DNA of 64,000 nucleotides. It comes from Sphaerisporangium sp039871875. Lineage in GTDB: Bacteria > Actinomycetota > Actinomycetes > Streptosporangiales > Streptosporangiaceae. Positions 32,387 to 40,706 of this stretch are shown here, piece by piece; within the stretch, counting starts at the first letter, position 1; each line of letters begins with the position of its first letter. The translations under genes were made by a program, and so were the position numbers. Where the stretch lies: contig NZ_JBDPMD010000020.1 in assembly GCF_039871875.1 (NCBI RefSeq), positions 1 through 64,000 of the forward strand, given 5' to 3'. The notes below the pieces were generated by a model. The model was not told the DNA's origin. It was given only the letters and a program-made list of their open reading frames with translations, and did no database searches.

Positions 32387-32620
32387 TCATGCCCGGCTGC
32401 ACCAGCGGTCGAGGGCCGCGTGGGCGGGCTGCCATTGGGTGGTGTAGGCGGCGCGGGCGGGCTCCGGCAGGGTGGCGAGCACGCTCGCGGTGGTCTGCGG
32501 GTCGGCGTTTTCCAGCAACCACGGCAGCAGCCGGGGCGCGTCGGCGCCGACCCGTCGGCCGTGGATCTGGTCGAAGGCCGCCCACTGCCTTGCGGTGAGA
32601 GCTCGCCGGATGAGCGGAAT
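32387..32620 (-). pseudogene. Hemerythrin-domain protein, C-terminal remnant
   Basis: The minus-strand frame IPLIRRALTARQWAAFDQIHGRRVG followed by APRLLPWLLENADPQTTASVLATLPEPARAAY is the typical C-terminal tail of actinobacterial hemerythrin (HHE) proteins. The iron-binding HHE helices that should precede it are missing: upstream of IPLIRR the frame runs into sequence that is the complement of a LysR-type HTH. The gene has lost its 5' two-thirds. Its truncation point coincides with the 5' truncation of the LysR remnant on the other strand. Confidence 0.65.
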
Positions 32621-33254
32621 CGCCGACCGGCTGCACGTTTCCCAGGCGCGGGTCAGCCAGGCGCCAACCGCCGCCAGATCCGCCTGACCCCGCTCGGCCG
32701 CCAACTCCGCGACGACCTGCGACCGGCCTACGCGGGCCTGCGCGACAGCCTCGAACGCGCCCACCTGGCGGCCCGCGGCATCACCCACGTCATGCTGGTC
32801 TGCTGGCTGCCGGTCGAAGAACCCGACCTGACGGTGGGCCCGGTCCTGCGCCGATCCGCGGGTGGTGGCCGTGGCCGCCGAACACGAACTCACCCGGCGC
32901 ACCTCCGTCTCGCTGGAGATGCTCGCGGACTTCCAGCACAGCGACGCCCCGTCGAGGCCGGACTACTGGGCCGAGGGCTTCGTCCCGTCTCACACCCGCT
33001 CAGGACACCGGATCGAGCGCGGCCCCTTGGTACACAACGCCGAGGAGATCCTCACCCTGGTCAGCACCGGGGAGCTCGTCAACCTCTTCCCCGCCCACAT
33101 GATGCGCTATTGGGGCCGGCCCGACATCGCCTACCTGCCCGTCCGGGACATCGACGCCCTGTCGTACGCACTGGTGTGGCGTACCGAGACCGAGAACGAC
33201 CTTATCCGGGCGTTCGCCCGAGTCGCCGCCGGCGTCGGCACCCTTGCCACCTGA
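32618..33254 (+). pseudogene. LysR-family regulator remnant (5'-truncated, multiple frameshifts)
   Basis: Three consecutive pieces in different frames reconstruct a LysR regulator: the HTH piece IADRLHVSQARVSQ (32618-32660), then RQIRLTPLGRQLRDDLRPAYAGLRDSLERAHLAARGIT (from about 32665), then from about 32870 the effector-binding domain VVAVAAEHELTRRTSVSLEMLADFQH ... LVHNAEEILTLVSTGELVNLFPAHMMRYW ... RTETENDLIRAFARV. About 20 codons are deleted between the first two pieces, a 1-nt shift precedes the third, and the first ~20 codons of the gene are gone. It cannot make a functional regulator. Confidence 0.8.
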
Positions 33255-33453
33255 GCCGCGCATCCTGGGCACGCCGCGGTGGTCACGACATGCCGACGAG
33301 TTTCCCGTCCTGCCTGGGCGGCACTACCGCTGGCGGGCCCGCGCAGATGTACGCGATAATCATCGGATGGCGAAGTCGCGGTCGTGGGCCTCCAGCCGGA
33401 CGAGAGGTGTAGCCGCTTTGGGCCGATAGATCGTTGGCTTGATACACCTGCTG

Positions 33454-34086
33454 CTACGGCGTAGTCGCGGGCGGGGATGTTCGGGGGGATGTGAGGGTGT
33501 CCCACGCCGCCAGCGCGCAGTCCACGACGGTCTCCAGTCGTCCCCGGTCTGCTCCGTCGCGGGATTGGACGGCCATGCCCTGCAGGACGGTGGCGTAGAA
33601 GCCGGCGACGGCGTCGACGTCCGTGCCGTCCGTCACGTCGCCCTCCTCGATTCCCCGTTCCAGCCGCCGCCGGAACGACTGTGGCACGAGCGCGCGGCGT
33701 TCGGCGAGAAAGCTCCGCAGCCCGGCGTTCGCGGTCGTGCCGGTCAACGCCGCCAGCACCACCATGCAGCCCGGCGGCGTGGCCGGATCGACGAACCTGT
33801 CGGCGCTGACCCGCAGCACGCCGGCGATGCCCTCCCGGGCGGTCGCCGAGGCCTCAAGGCAGTGCAGCGGCTTGGCGCCCTCCGTCGTCCCGTACAGCTC
33901 GACGGCCTCGCGGAACAGCTGCTCCTTGGAGCCGAAGCCGGCGTAGATGCTGGCGGAGGCGATGCCCATGGCGGTGGTGAGGTCGGACATCGAGGTGCCC
34001 TCGTAACCGTGCTCCCAGAACGCCAGCATCGCCTGGCGTAGCGCCAGGTCCCGGTCGAAGCCACGCGGCCTGCCTCGTCCCGCCAT
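33454..34086 (-). CDS. TetR-family regulator (Crp-like AcrR/'GRPRGFD' subgroup)
   Basis: A 210-residue repressor. The HTH (RGRPRGFDRDLALRQAMLAFWEHGYEGTSMSDLTTAMGIASASIYAGFGSKEQLFREAVELY) is the common actinobacterial 'GRPR-FD' TetR type that usually controls a divergent SDR or oxidoreductase. The C-terminal ligand domain includes PGCMVVLAALTGTTANAGLRSFLAERR. Start ATG 34086 follows AAAGGTGGC on its own strand. It is divergent from the SDR gene at 34189, and two matching AT-rich operator sites lie in the 102-bp gap, so repression of both genes relieved by an electrophile or related ligand is the likely mode. Confidence 0.9.
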   Translation of the reverse strand: MAGRGRPRGFDRDLALRQAMLAFWEHGYEGTSMSDLTTAMGIASASIYAGFGSKEQLFREAVELYGTTEGAKPLHCLEASATAREGIAGVLRVSADRFVDPATPPGCMVVLAALTGTTANAGLRSFLAERRALVPQSFRRRLERGIEEGDVTDGTDVDAVAGFYATVLQGMAVQSRDGADRGRLETVVDCALAAWDTLTSPRTSPPATTP

Positions 34087-34096
34087 GCCCGCCACC

Positions 34097-34182
34097 TTTC
34101 TTTGCCGATTGACCAAGATATCCCTTGACCGGCCCGGCCGCCCCCTGGTACCCATTTCTTTGCCGATCGACAAAGAAATGGG
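34097..34182. promoter_or_regulatory. Two TetR operator sites between TetR and SDR genes
   Basis: Site 1, 34151-34182: CCCATTTCTTTG-N8-CAAAGAAATGGG, perfect 12-bp arms, ending just before the SDR start. Site 2, 34097-34119: TTTCTTTGCCGAT followed by TGACCAAGAT, sharing the core TTTCTTTGCCGAT with site 1 but with a weaker right arm. AT-rich sequence in GC-rich DNA and placement over both promoters identify them as the regulator's operators. Confidence 0.8.
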
Positions 34183-34188
34183 GACGAC

Positions 34189-34929
34189 GTGACGGAACTG
34201 ACCGGCAAGGTGGCGCTGGTGACGGGCGGCAGCCGGGGCATCGGGGCGGCGATCGCCCTGCGACTGGCGGAGGACGGGATGAACGTGGCCATCACCTACG
34301 TCAACGCCGACGGGGAGGCTCAGGCGGTGGCCCGGCGGATCGAGACCGGCGGCGGCCGGGCACTGGTGGTCAAGGCGGACTTCGCCGACGCGCACGCGGC
34401 GGTCGAGGCGGTCGAGCGAACCGCCAGGGAGTGGGGCCGGATCGACGTCCTGGTCAACAACGCGGCCGCGTTCGTCAACGCGGAACCGGGACAGGTGACG
34501 CCCCACGAGGTGGACCGCGTGCTCGCGGTCAATGTGCGGTCGGTCTTCCTGGCCTGCCAGGCGGCGGCCCGGCACATGGGCCCGGGCGGTCGCGTCGTCA
34601 ACATCGGCACCTGTGTGACCGAGCGCGTCCCGGGGCCGGGGATGACCTTGTTCGCGATGAGCAAGTCCGCGCTCACCGGCCTCACCAAGGGACTGGCCCG
34701 CGATCTCGGTCCGCGGGGGATCACCGCCACCGTCATCCATCCCGGCCCGATCGACACGCACGCGAACCCCGCCGACGGGCCGCAGGCGCCCGGTTTCAGC
34801 CGCATGACCGCGCTCGGCCGCTACGGCACCGTCGACGACATCGCCGCCACCGTCGCACACCTCGCCGGTGAGGGAGGCCGCTACATCACCGGGTCCGCCA
34901 TCAGCGTCGACGGAGGCTTCGCCGCCTGA
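34189..34929 (+). CDS. SDR-family oxidoreductase (FabG-like)
   Basis: A 246-residue classical SDR. NADP-binding TGGSRGIGAAIALRL, NNAAAFV in place of the usual NNAG, the catalytic region VNIGTCVTERVPGPGMTLFAMSKSALTGL with the catalytic Tyr position replaced by Phe (FAMSK instead of YxxSK), then HPGPIDT and the terminal GRYITGSAISVDGGFAA. Loss of the catalytic Tyr is unusual and may impair dehydrogenase activity, although the Lys is retained. The GTG start at 34189 follows a GGGGAC site embedded at the edge of the operator. It is divergent from and presumably repressed by the TetR gene. Confidence 0.85.
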   Translation: MTELTGKVALVTGGSRGIGAAIALRLAEDGMNVAITYVNADGEAQAVARRIETGGGRALVVKADFADAHAAVEAVERTAREWGRIDVLVNNAAAFVNAEPGQVTPHEVDRVLAVNVRSVFLACQAAARHMGPGGRVVNIGTCVTERVPGPGMTLFAMSKSALTGLTKGLARDLGPRGITATVIHPGPIDTHANPADGPQAPGFSRMTALGRYGTVDDIAATVAHLAGEGGRYITGSAISVDGGFAA

Positions 34930-35100
34930 CCCGGGGCTCCGTCCCCCAATCGCGAGCCGGTGCCGGCGGTGGGGTGGGACTTCGGCTCAGGCGGCGGCGC
35001 CCGGCTGGAAGCGCGTCATCGAGGCCCGGGGCAGGTGACCGCGAGCGCTTCCGGGACGGGGTCCTGGCGCGGGCGGCGGTGGCGGGCGACCATGGGGGCC

Positions 35101-36201
35101 ATGGAGAACGTTCCCGAGTGGTTCGTCACCCTGGCCGAGGAGTTACTCGCCGTGCCCTCGGTGGCGGGCCGCCCCGCCGATCTGCACCGGGCCCTGGACC
35201 TCGTGCTCGACTTCGCCGGGCCCGGCTTCACGGTGGAGCGGTTCGAGTCGGGCGGCAAGCCGAGTGCGCTGGTCTACCCCGCCTCGGCGGCGCGCCCGCG
35301 GTTTCCGGTGATCCTCAACGCGCACCTGGACGTGGTACCGGCGCCGCCGGAGCTGTTCGTTCCGCGCCGCGAGGGCGATCGCCTGTACGCCAGAGGCGCC
35401 CACGACATGAAGGTGTCGGCGCTGGTGATGGCGTGGGTGTTCCGCGAGTCGGCCGCCGGCCTGCCCTATCCGGTCGCGCTGCAACTCGTCACCGACGAGG
35501 AGGTCGGGGGACGCGACGGCACGCTGCACCAGCTCCGGCAAGGTGTCATCGGCGACTTCGTCGTGATCGGCGAGCAGAGCGGGCTGCGCGTGGTGACCGA
35601 CTCCAAGGGCATGGTCGTGGCGAACCTGCGGGCCACCGGTCGCGGCGCGCACGGCGCCTACCCCTGGCTCGGCGACAACGCCCTGCTCAAGCTGATGCGC
35701 AGCGTCGGCAACCTGCTGGCCCGTTATCCGGTCGCCACCGAGGAGGTCTGGCGCACGACGGTGAACCTCGCGCGGGTCGAGACACCCGGCGCCGCCCGCA
35801 ACCAGGTCCCCGCCGTGGCCGAGGCATGGCTGGACATCCGCTTCCCGCCCGAGGACGGCGACCTGGACGGCCGGACCACCCAACAGGTCGCCGAGCACCT
35901 GCGGGGCTTCTGCGAGCCCGGCGTCATCCCAGTCGTCGATCACGTCGACCCGCCGCACCACGCCGATCGCGACCGCCCCGAGGTGCGCGCGCTGCGCGCG
36001 GCGGCGAAGCAAGAGGGCTACGACGCCCCCTTCCTGCGCAAGCACGGCGCCGCCGACGGGCGGTTCTACTACGAGCGGGGCGTGGACGCGGTGATCTTCG
36101 GCATCGGCGGCGACGGCCAGCACGGCCCGGACGAGTACGCCGACCTGGCGACGGTGATGCCGTACCACCGAGCGCTCACGGCATTCCTCCACGCCCGCTG
36201 A
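35101..36201 (+). CDS. M20-family metallopeptidase
   Basis: A 366-residue zinc exopeptidase or amidohydrolase of the ArgE/DapE/CPG2 type. Metal ligands are in the expected motifs: NAHLDVVPAP, YARGAHDMKVSALV and QLVTDEEVGGRDG, with the dimerisation domain (GMVVANLRATGRGAHGAYPW ... AWLDIRFPPEDGD) in the middle and HGAADGRFYYERGVDAVIFGIGGDGQHGPDEY carrying the last His at the C-terminus. ATG 35101 and ATG 35092 are both possible; 35101 directly begins the first helix. It cleaves N-acyl or dipeptide substrates in related enzymes; no neighbour fixes the substrate. Confidence 0.88.
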   Translation: MENVPEWFVTLAEELLAVPSVAGRPADLHRALDLVLDFAGPGFTVERFESGGKPSALVYPASAARPRFPVILNAHLDVVPAPPELFVPRREGDRLYARGAHDMKVSALVMAWVFRESAAGLPYPVALQLVTDEEVGGRDGTLHQLRQGVIGDFVVIGEQSGLRVVTDSKGMVVANLRATGRGAHGAYPWLGDNALLKLMRSVGNLLARYPVATEEVWRTTVNLARVETPGAARNQVPAVAEAWLDIRFPPEDGDLDGRTTQQVAEHLRGFCEPGVIPVVDHVDPPHHADRDRPEVRALRAAAKQEGYDAPFLRKHGAADGRFYYERGVDAVIFGIGGDGQHGPDEYADLATVMPYHRALTAFLHAR

Positions 36202-36658
36202 CCTGCCGGTCCCAGAGAGACGGCCGGCGTCGAAGCCGCCGCGAAGACGGCCGGCGTCGAAGAGAAGGGCAGCTCGGAGGCCGCAGGCGTCGGCACATCC
36301 GCGGGCGCCGAAGACCGTTACGGCACCTCCTGCGGCAGAGCGTTCCGTGGATCAAGCCTTTACCCGCGTGCCGGCGTGGTGCTCGAGGGGACGGGGGACT
36401 CTCCCGTGCACACGCTGGTGCGTGCGGCGAAACCCAAGAATCCCCAGCGCGGCGAGCAGGTGCCCGGCCGGCCAGGGCCTCGGCCCACCGGCGCCCTGGC
36501 CGCCGGCAAGACCGCCTTCATCGTCCCGGTTCACCCCCGGAAGTCATCCCCCTGCCACCGGCACGGGCCGGACTTCAACCCGCTGACGCGCACCGCTCCC
36601 CCCGTTGGATGCCCGGCGCTACGATGAGCGGCCGTTGATCGGATCGTTCAGGAAGGGC
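36202..36658. other. intergenic with short direct repeat
   Basis: About 457 bases. A direct repeat GACGGCCGGCGTCGAAG occurs at 36219-36235 and 36246-36262 (27-bp period). Further right, one frame reads VVLEGTGDSPVHTLVRAAKPKNPQRGEQ (from about 36377), which looks coding but has no recognised family or start. The last 50 bases contain the PIG-L promoter and ribosome site. Confidence 0.4.
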
Positions 36659-37429
36659 ATGCCGGTGGACTTCGGGGTGCTGGGGGTGCATGCGCATCCG
36701 GACGACGAGGCGATCTGGACGGGCGGGACTCTCGCCAGGTACGCCGACGAGGGGGCCAGGACCGGCGTCGTCACGTGCACCTGGGCCGGGGGTACCCGGC
36801 GGGCCGGGGAACTGGAGCGTTCTCTGGACATCCTCGGTGCGGGCGGACCACGGCTGCTCGGCTACGCCGACGCGCGCAAGCCTGAGTCGGCGCCCGGCAG
36901 TCCCCGCTTCGTGGACGTGCCGCTCGACGAGGCGGTGGGACGGGTGGTCGAGCACATACGGGAGTTCAGGCCCGACGTCGTGCTCACCTTCGACGGGTAC
37001 GGGTCCTCGGGGCATCCCGACCATGTGCAGGTGCATCGGGTGACCATGGCCGCGGTCGAAGCGGCCGGCTACGACCAGCTCTACCCGGACGCGGGCGATC
37101 CCTGGCGTCCGCGTGCGCTCTATCTGGTGACCGTTCCGCGATCTGTGGTGATCTCACACTGGCAGGCGGTGTTCGGAACGCCTCCTGAGCCGGGCATGAC
37201 ACTGCCGGGCGTCCCCGATGAGCAGGTCACCACCCACCTCGACGTCGAGCGGTGGGCCGAGCGCAAGTGGGCGGCCATGCACGCGCACGAGTCCGAGGTC
37301 GGACGCGGCGCGTCGATGACCTTGCTCACGGCACTGCCGGAGCAGGCCCGGGCCCAGATGCTGGCGAACGAGTGGTACCGGCGCGTCTGCTACACCGGTG
37401 CCCGGGAGACCACCCTCGCAGGGGGTTGA
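36659..37429 (+). CDS. PIG-L/LmbE-family deacetylase
   Basis: A 256-residue zinc N-deacetylase. The hallmark HAHPDDEAIWTGG near the N-terminus supplies the first metal ligands and general base; the second His cluster is GSSGHPDHVQVHRVT around residue 120. The family includes the mycothiol enzymes MshB and Mca and antibiotic deacetylases. Length and the C-terminal region (SEVGRGASMTLLTALPEQARAQMLANEWYRRV) resemble Mca/MshB-like proteins but are not specific. ATG 36659 is preceded by AGGAAGG. The gene ends with a perfect stem-loop shared with the convergent DUF1062 gene. Confidence 0.88.
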   Translation: MPVDFGVLGVHAHPDDEAIWTGGTLARYADEGARTGVVTCTWAGGTRRAGELERSLDILGAGGPRLLGYADARKPESAPGSPRFVDVPLDEAVGRVVEHIREFRPDVVLTFDGYGSSGHPDHVQVHRVTMAAVEAAGYDQLYPDAGDPWRPRALYLVTVPRSVVISHWQAVFGTPPEPGMTLPGVPDEQVTTHLDVERWAERKWAAMHAHESEVGRGASMTLLTALPEQARAQMLANEWYRRVCYTGARETTLAGG

Positions 37430-37471
37430 GCTTGCACGCGGTGCACCGCCGAACCCTTGTGCCTGCCGCAC

Positions 37472-37507
37472 AGTGCCCCATGATCCCAGAGGGGATCATG
37501 GGGCACT
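37472..37507. terminator. Bidirectional terminator, perfect 16-bp stem
   Basis: AGTGCCCCATGATCCC (37472-37487) and its exact reverse complement (37492-37507) enclose an AGAG tetraloop. It lies between the convergent stops of the PIG-L gene (37429) and the DUF1062 gene (37528) and serves both strands; a short TT follows on the plus strand. Confidence 0.8.
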
Positions 37508-37527
37508 TGTCGCCGCGTCGCCGTGAT

Positions 37528-38127
37528 TCAGGGACGTGAGTCGAATGCTCGGCGACTTCCCAGAAGGGTTTCCCCGGCCATCACGGTGAAGGTGAATCCG
37601 GCGCTCGTCGGACGGCGCAACGGGACGTCGCACTTGATCCGGCGCAGTGCCTCGTTCCTGCTGAGGCCGAGCCCCTGCGCGATGAGCCGGTCCGGGCGGA
37701 CCGGTACCGGATCCTCGAAGACGACCTCCACCTGGACCGGCCACGCCTGGTCGAGCGGTGCCGGCGAAGTGTCCAGCCGCCAGGCCCCCGTCCAGTCCAG
37801 GGTGAAGCGGTTGCGCCGGGCGAAAAACGGATCCAGCAGCGTGGCGGCCACCAGTCCCGGATCGTTGACGCGGTAGCCGTGGAGCTCGGCGGGATCGAAG
37901 GATCTGACCGGCGCTCGCTCGTGCACGGTGAGCTTGCTCGTCCGATCGCAGGACACGCAACGGACCAGCAGCCACACGTCCAGCAGCTTGCCGTTGGCGT
38001 TGACGCGGAACCTGCCCTCGCCGGTGGTGGCGGACTCCGACCGGCAGTCCACGCACCGCGACGACAGCAGAGGCAGCCTGGTCCGGCGAACGACCCAGGG
38101 CAGCACGGTATGAGGTTGTGAAGACAT
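37528..38127 (-). CDS. DUF1062 family zinc-ribbon protein
   Basis: A 199-residue cytoplasmic protein of the DUF1062 family. Two CxxC knuckles near the N-terminus (SSRCVDCRSESA and LVRCVSCDRTSK) suggest a structural zinc ribbon. Between and after them are the family blocks GRFRVNANGKLLDVWLLVRC, LDPFFARRNRFTLDWTGAWRL and LIAQGLGLSRNEALRRIKCDV. Function unknown; members sometimes neighbour TetR regulators, which is not the case here. ATG 38127 fits. It shares a terminator with the convergent PIG-L gene. Confidence 0.85.
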   Translation of the reverse strand: MSSQPHTVLPWVVRRTRLPLLSSRCVDCRSESATTGEGRFRVNANGKLLDVWLLVRCVSCDRTSKLTVHERAPVRSFDPAELHGYRVNDPGLVAATLLDPFFARRNRFTLDWTGAWRLDTSPAPLDQAWPVQVEVVFEDPVPVRPDRLIAQGLGLSRNEALRRIKCDVPLRRPTSAGFTFTVMAGETLLGSRRAFDSRP

Positions 38128-38440
38128 GAGCTCTCTAGACCTGACACGAGGCCGATCACGCGCGGCCTCAGACGCTGCATGGCCGGGCGCACCTGGGCAG
38201 CCCGGCGGAGCCGGCGGGAGGGCCGGCTTGGAGGTGAGCGGTAGAAGGTGTCAGATCTGAAGAGCGGGCGGGGTCACGCGGTTATGTCCTCTGTCCTCAC
38301 GGCGGTCGGGGCCGCAGGCAACCTACGGGAACGCGCAAGGACGGCTCAAACGGTTTTCCGCGGCCTCTTCACCTTGGTGGAAGGCGATGGTGGCGTCGAG
38401 TGGCGGTCGCCGGTGTCCACAGGGCCGGCGGGACTCCGCG
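38128..38440. other. intergenic between DUF1062 and VOC genes
   Basis: About 310 bases. The left part carries the DUF1062 promoter, followed by CCGATCACGCGCGGCC and several short GC-rich repeats. I recognised no gene or convincing operator; the right part is the 3' flank of the VOC gene. Confidence 0.35.
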
Positions 38441-39178
38441 TCACCTCGGGGTGAGGACGCAGAACTCGTTGCCTTCGGGGTCGGCCAGCACCGTCCACGG
38501 CACGTCGCCCTGGCCGACGTCGCTGTCGGTGGCGCCGAGGGCCCGCAGCCGGGCCACCTCCGCCGCCTGGTCGTCACCGGGGTACGGCCGCAGGTCCAGA
38601 TGGACGCGGTTCCTCACGGTCTTCACGTCGGGTGTGCGCAGGAACTCCAGGTACGGGCCGACGCCCTTGGCCGAGCGCAGCGTCGCGTGGTCGCCGGTCA
38701 CCTCGTGCAGGGTCCAGTCCATCGCCTCGCCCCAGAACCGGGCCATGGCCCGCGGGTCGGCGCAGTCGACCACCACCGCGGCGATCGGCCCGGTGTCCCG
38801 GTAGATCTCCCGAGGCTCCAGCACGCAGAACTCGTTGCCTTCGGGGTCGGCCAGCACCGTCCACGGCACCTCGCCCTGGCCCACGTCGGCGGGCGTCGCG
38901 CCGAGCCCCCGGAGCAGCGCGACGAGTTCGGCCTGGTGGGCCGCGGAGGTGGTGGCGAGGTCGACGTGCACGCGGTTCTTCACCGTCTTGGGGTTCGGGT
39001 CGCGGACGACGTCGATGCAGACGGCGGCGGGGTCGGGGTAGACGAAGCCCACGGGTTCGAGGTTGGTCACACCGGGCCCCTCGCTGGAGACACCCCAGCC
39101 GAGCGCCTGGGCCCAGAACCGGCCCACCGCGGAGTCGTCCCCGGCCTTCATGTGGATCTGCACAAGCCTTGTCGCCAT
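38441..39178 (-). CDS. Two-domain VOC (glyoxalase/bleomycin-resistance-like) protein
   Basis: A 245-residue protein made of two vicinal-oxygen-chelate units of about 120 residues. Unit 1 (MATRLVQIHMKAGDDSAVGRFWAQALGW ... VLADPEGNEFCVL) and unit 2 (AAVVVDCADPRAMARFWGEAMDW ... VLADPEGNEFCVL) each end in the same motif DVGQG-(E/D)-VPWTVLADPEG, so both belong to the Glyoxalase_6-like group. The metal-binding His/Glu positions are partially conserved (NRVHVDL, NRVHLDL). At DNA level the two ends are nearly identical over 66 bp. ATG 39178 is the natural start. Enzymatic or drug-binding role unknown. Confidence 0.85.
   Translation of the reverse strand: MATRLVQIHMKAGDDSAVGRFWAQALGWGVSSEGPGVTNLEPVGFVYPDPAAVCIDVVRDPNPKTVKNRVHVDLATTSAAHQAELVALLRGLGATPADVGQGEVPWTVLADPEGNEFCVLEPREIYRDTGPIAAVVVDCADPRAMARFWGEAMDWTLHEVTGDHATLRSAKGVGPYLEFLRTPDVKTVRNRVHLDLRPYPGDDQAAEVARLRALGATDSDVGQGDVPWTVLADPEGNEFCVLTPR
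38457..38888. repeat. Near-identical 66-bp direct repeat within the VOC gene
   Basis: Positions 38457-38522 and 38823-38888 (366 bp apart) differ at only two bases and encode the conserved motif at the end of each VOC unit. Such nucleotide identity, including third positions, implies recent duplication or gene conversion between the two domains. Confidence 0.8.
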
Positions 39179-39351
39179 GGCGCCGATCCTATGCCCGCGC
39201 TGATCAGGGAACCGCCGGGGGCGCACACCCGCCACGCACGGCGGAGCGGTGATCCCAGCGCGGCGCGAGGGACGTGCGGCCCGTGGAGGGACGTGGCGGG
39301 TATTCTCCTGCGAACGCGTGCGCACGGATCACGCGGGCGGGAGGGTCGGCG

Positions 39352-40698
39352 ATGGTTCTGGAGGGCACGGCGCGGGCGCTGCTGCGCAGGGTGGCGGGCG
39401 AGCAGGTCGAGGCGCGGGTGCCGTCGCTGGTGGCGGCGGTGCTCAGGGACGGCGAGACGGTCTGGTCCGGCACCCGGGGCGAGGTGGACGGCGCGCCGCC
39501 CGGGCCGGGCACGCAGTACCGCATCGGGTCCATCACCAAGAGCATGGTCGCCACCGTGGTGATGCGGCTGCGCGACGAGGGGCTGCTGGACCTGAACGAC
39601 CCGCTGGACAAGCACCTGCCCGGCACACCCGTCGGCGAGGTCACCGTCGCCCAGTTGCTGGCCCACACCGGCGGCCTGACCGCCGAGCCGCCCGGCCCCT
39701 GGTGGGAACGCACCCCCGGGGTGGACCCCGCCACGCTGACCGCCGCGCTGGACGGCGCCGCCGCCAAGCACCGGCCCGGCCGGCGCCACCACTACTCCAA
39801 CGTCGGGTTCGCGCTGCTCGGCGAGGTGGTCGCCCGGCACCGCGGCGTGCCGTGGGACCTGGCGCTGCGCGAGGAGGTGCTGGAGCCGCTCGGCATGCGC
39901 GACACCACCACCCGGCCCCGCGCCCCGCACGCCACCGGGTACGCGGTGCACCCCTGGGCCGACGTGCTGCTGCCCGAACCCGAGCACGACGCCGCCGCCA
40001 TGGCCCCGGCCGGGCAACTGTGGTCCACCCTGCCCGACCTGTCCCGCTGGGCCGGGTTCCTCGCCCGCGGCGACCGGTCGGTGCTGGCCAGTGCCACGCT
40101 CGCCGAGATGCGTGAGCCGGCCACGGTGGACGACGGCGACGCCTGGACCGGCGGCTACGGCCTCGGCATCCAGCTCCTGCGCCACCGGGGACGCCGCCTC
40201 GCCGGGCACGGCGGTTCCATGCCCGGCTTCCTGGCCCTGGTGTGGGCCGACCCCGCCGACGGCACCGGCGTGGCGTTCATGGCCAACACCACCTCCGGCC
40301 TGCGCCCCGCCCTCGGCACCGACCTGCTGGACATCCTGGACGCCCACGAGCCCGTCATCCCTGGCCCCTGGCGGCCCGCCGCCTGCGACACCGGCCTGCT
40401 GGAGCTCACCGGCCCCTGGTACTGGGGACCCGCCCCGTACGTGCTGCGGCTGCGCTCGGGACGCGAGCTGTCCCTCGGCCCCGCCGGCGGGCACGGCCGC
40501 GCGTCCCGGTTCGCCTCGCGCGAGGACGGCACCTGGGTCGGCCTGGAGGGCTACTACGCCGGGGAGACCCTGCGCGTGGTGCGCCGCCCCGACGGCACCG
40601 TCAGCCACCTGGACGTCAACACGTTCGTCTTCACCCGCGAGCCCTACGACCCGGCCGCCCCGGTGCCCGGCGGCGTCGAGGAGAGCGGCTGGCGGTGA
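39352..40698 (+). CDS. Serine hydrolase, class C beta-lactamase/D-Ala-D-Ala-carboxypeptidase-like
   Basis: A 448-residue PBP4*/AmpC-fold hydrolase. Catalytic SxxK is SITK (YRIGSITKSMVATVVMRLRDEG), the YxN motif is HYSNVGFALLGE and the third motif HGGSMPGFLALVW, all complete. The ~120-residue C-terminal extension (TGPWYWGPAPYVLRLRSGRELSL ... GLEGYYAGETLRVV) resembles the lipocalin-like DUF3471-type tail. No signal peptide is visible, so a cytoplasmic esterase or peptidase is likely. ATG 39352 is preceded by GGGAGGG. It converges with the RibD-like reductase gene 8 bases downstream. Confidence 0.9.
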   Translation: MVLEGTARALLRRVAGEQVEARVPSLVAAVLRDGETVWSGTRGEVDGAPPGPGTQYRIGSITKSMVATVVMRLRDEGLLDLNDPLDKHLPGTPVGEVTVAQLLAHTGGLTAEPPGPWWERTPGVDPATLTAALDGAAAKHRPGRRHHYSNVGFALLGEVVARHRGVPWDLALREEVLEPLGMRDTTTRPRAPHATGYAVHPWADVLLPEPEHDAAAMAPAGQLWSTLPDLSRWAGFLARGDRSVLASATLAEMREPATVDDGDAWTGGYGLGIQLLRHRGRRLAGHGGSMPGFLALVWADPADGTGVAFMANTTSGLRPALGTDLLDILDAHEPVIPGPWRPAACDTGLLELTGPWYWGPAPYVLRLRSGRELSLGPAGGHGRASRFASREDGTWVGLEGYYAGETLRVVRRPDGTVSHLDVNTFVFTREPYDPAAPVPGGVEESGWR

Positions 40699-40706
40699 AC
40701 CCCGGC

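Noticed and set aside
36347..36640. Possible small gene in the gap before PIG-L
   Set aside because: The frames look partly coding but have no start with a ribosome site and no homology I can name.
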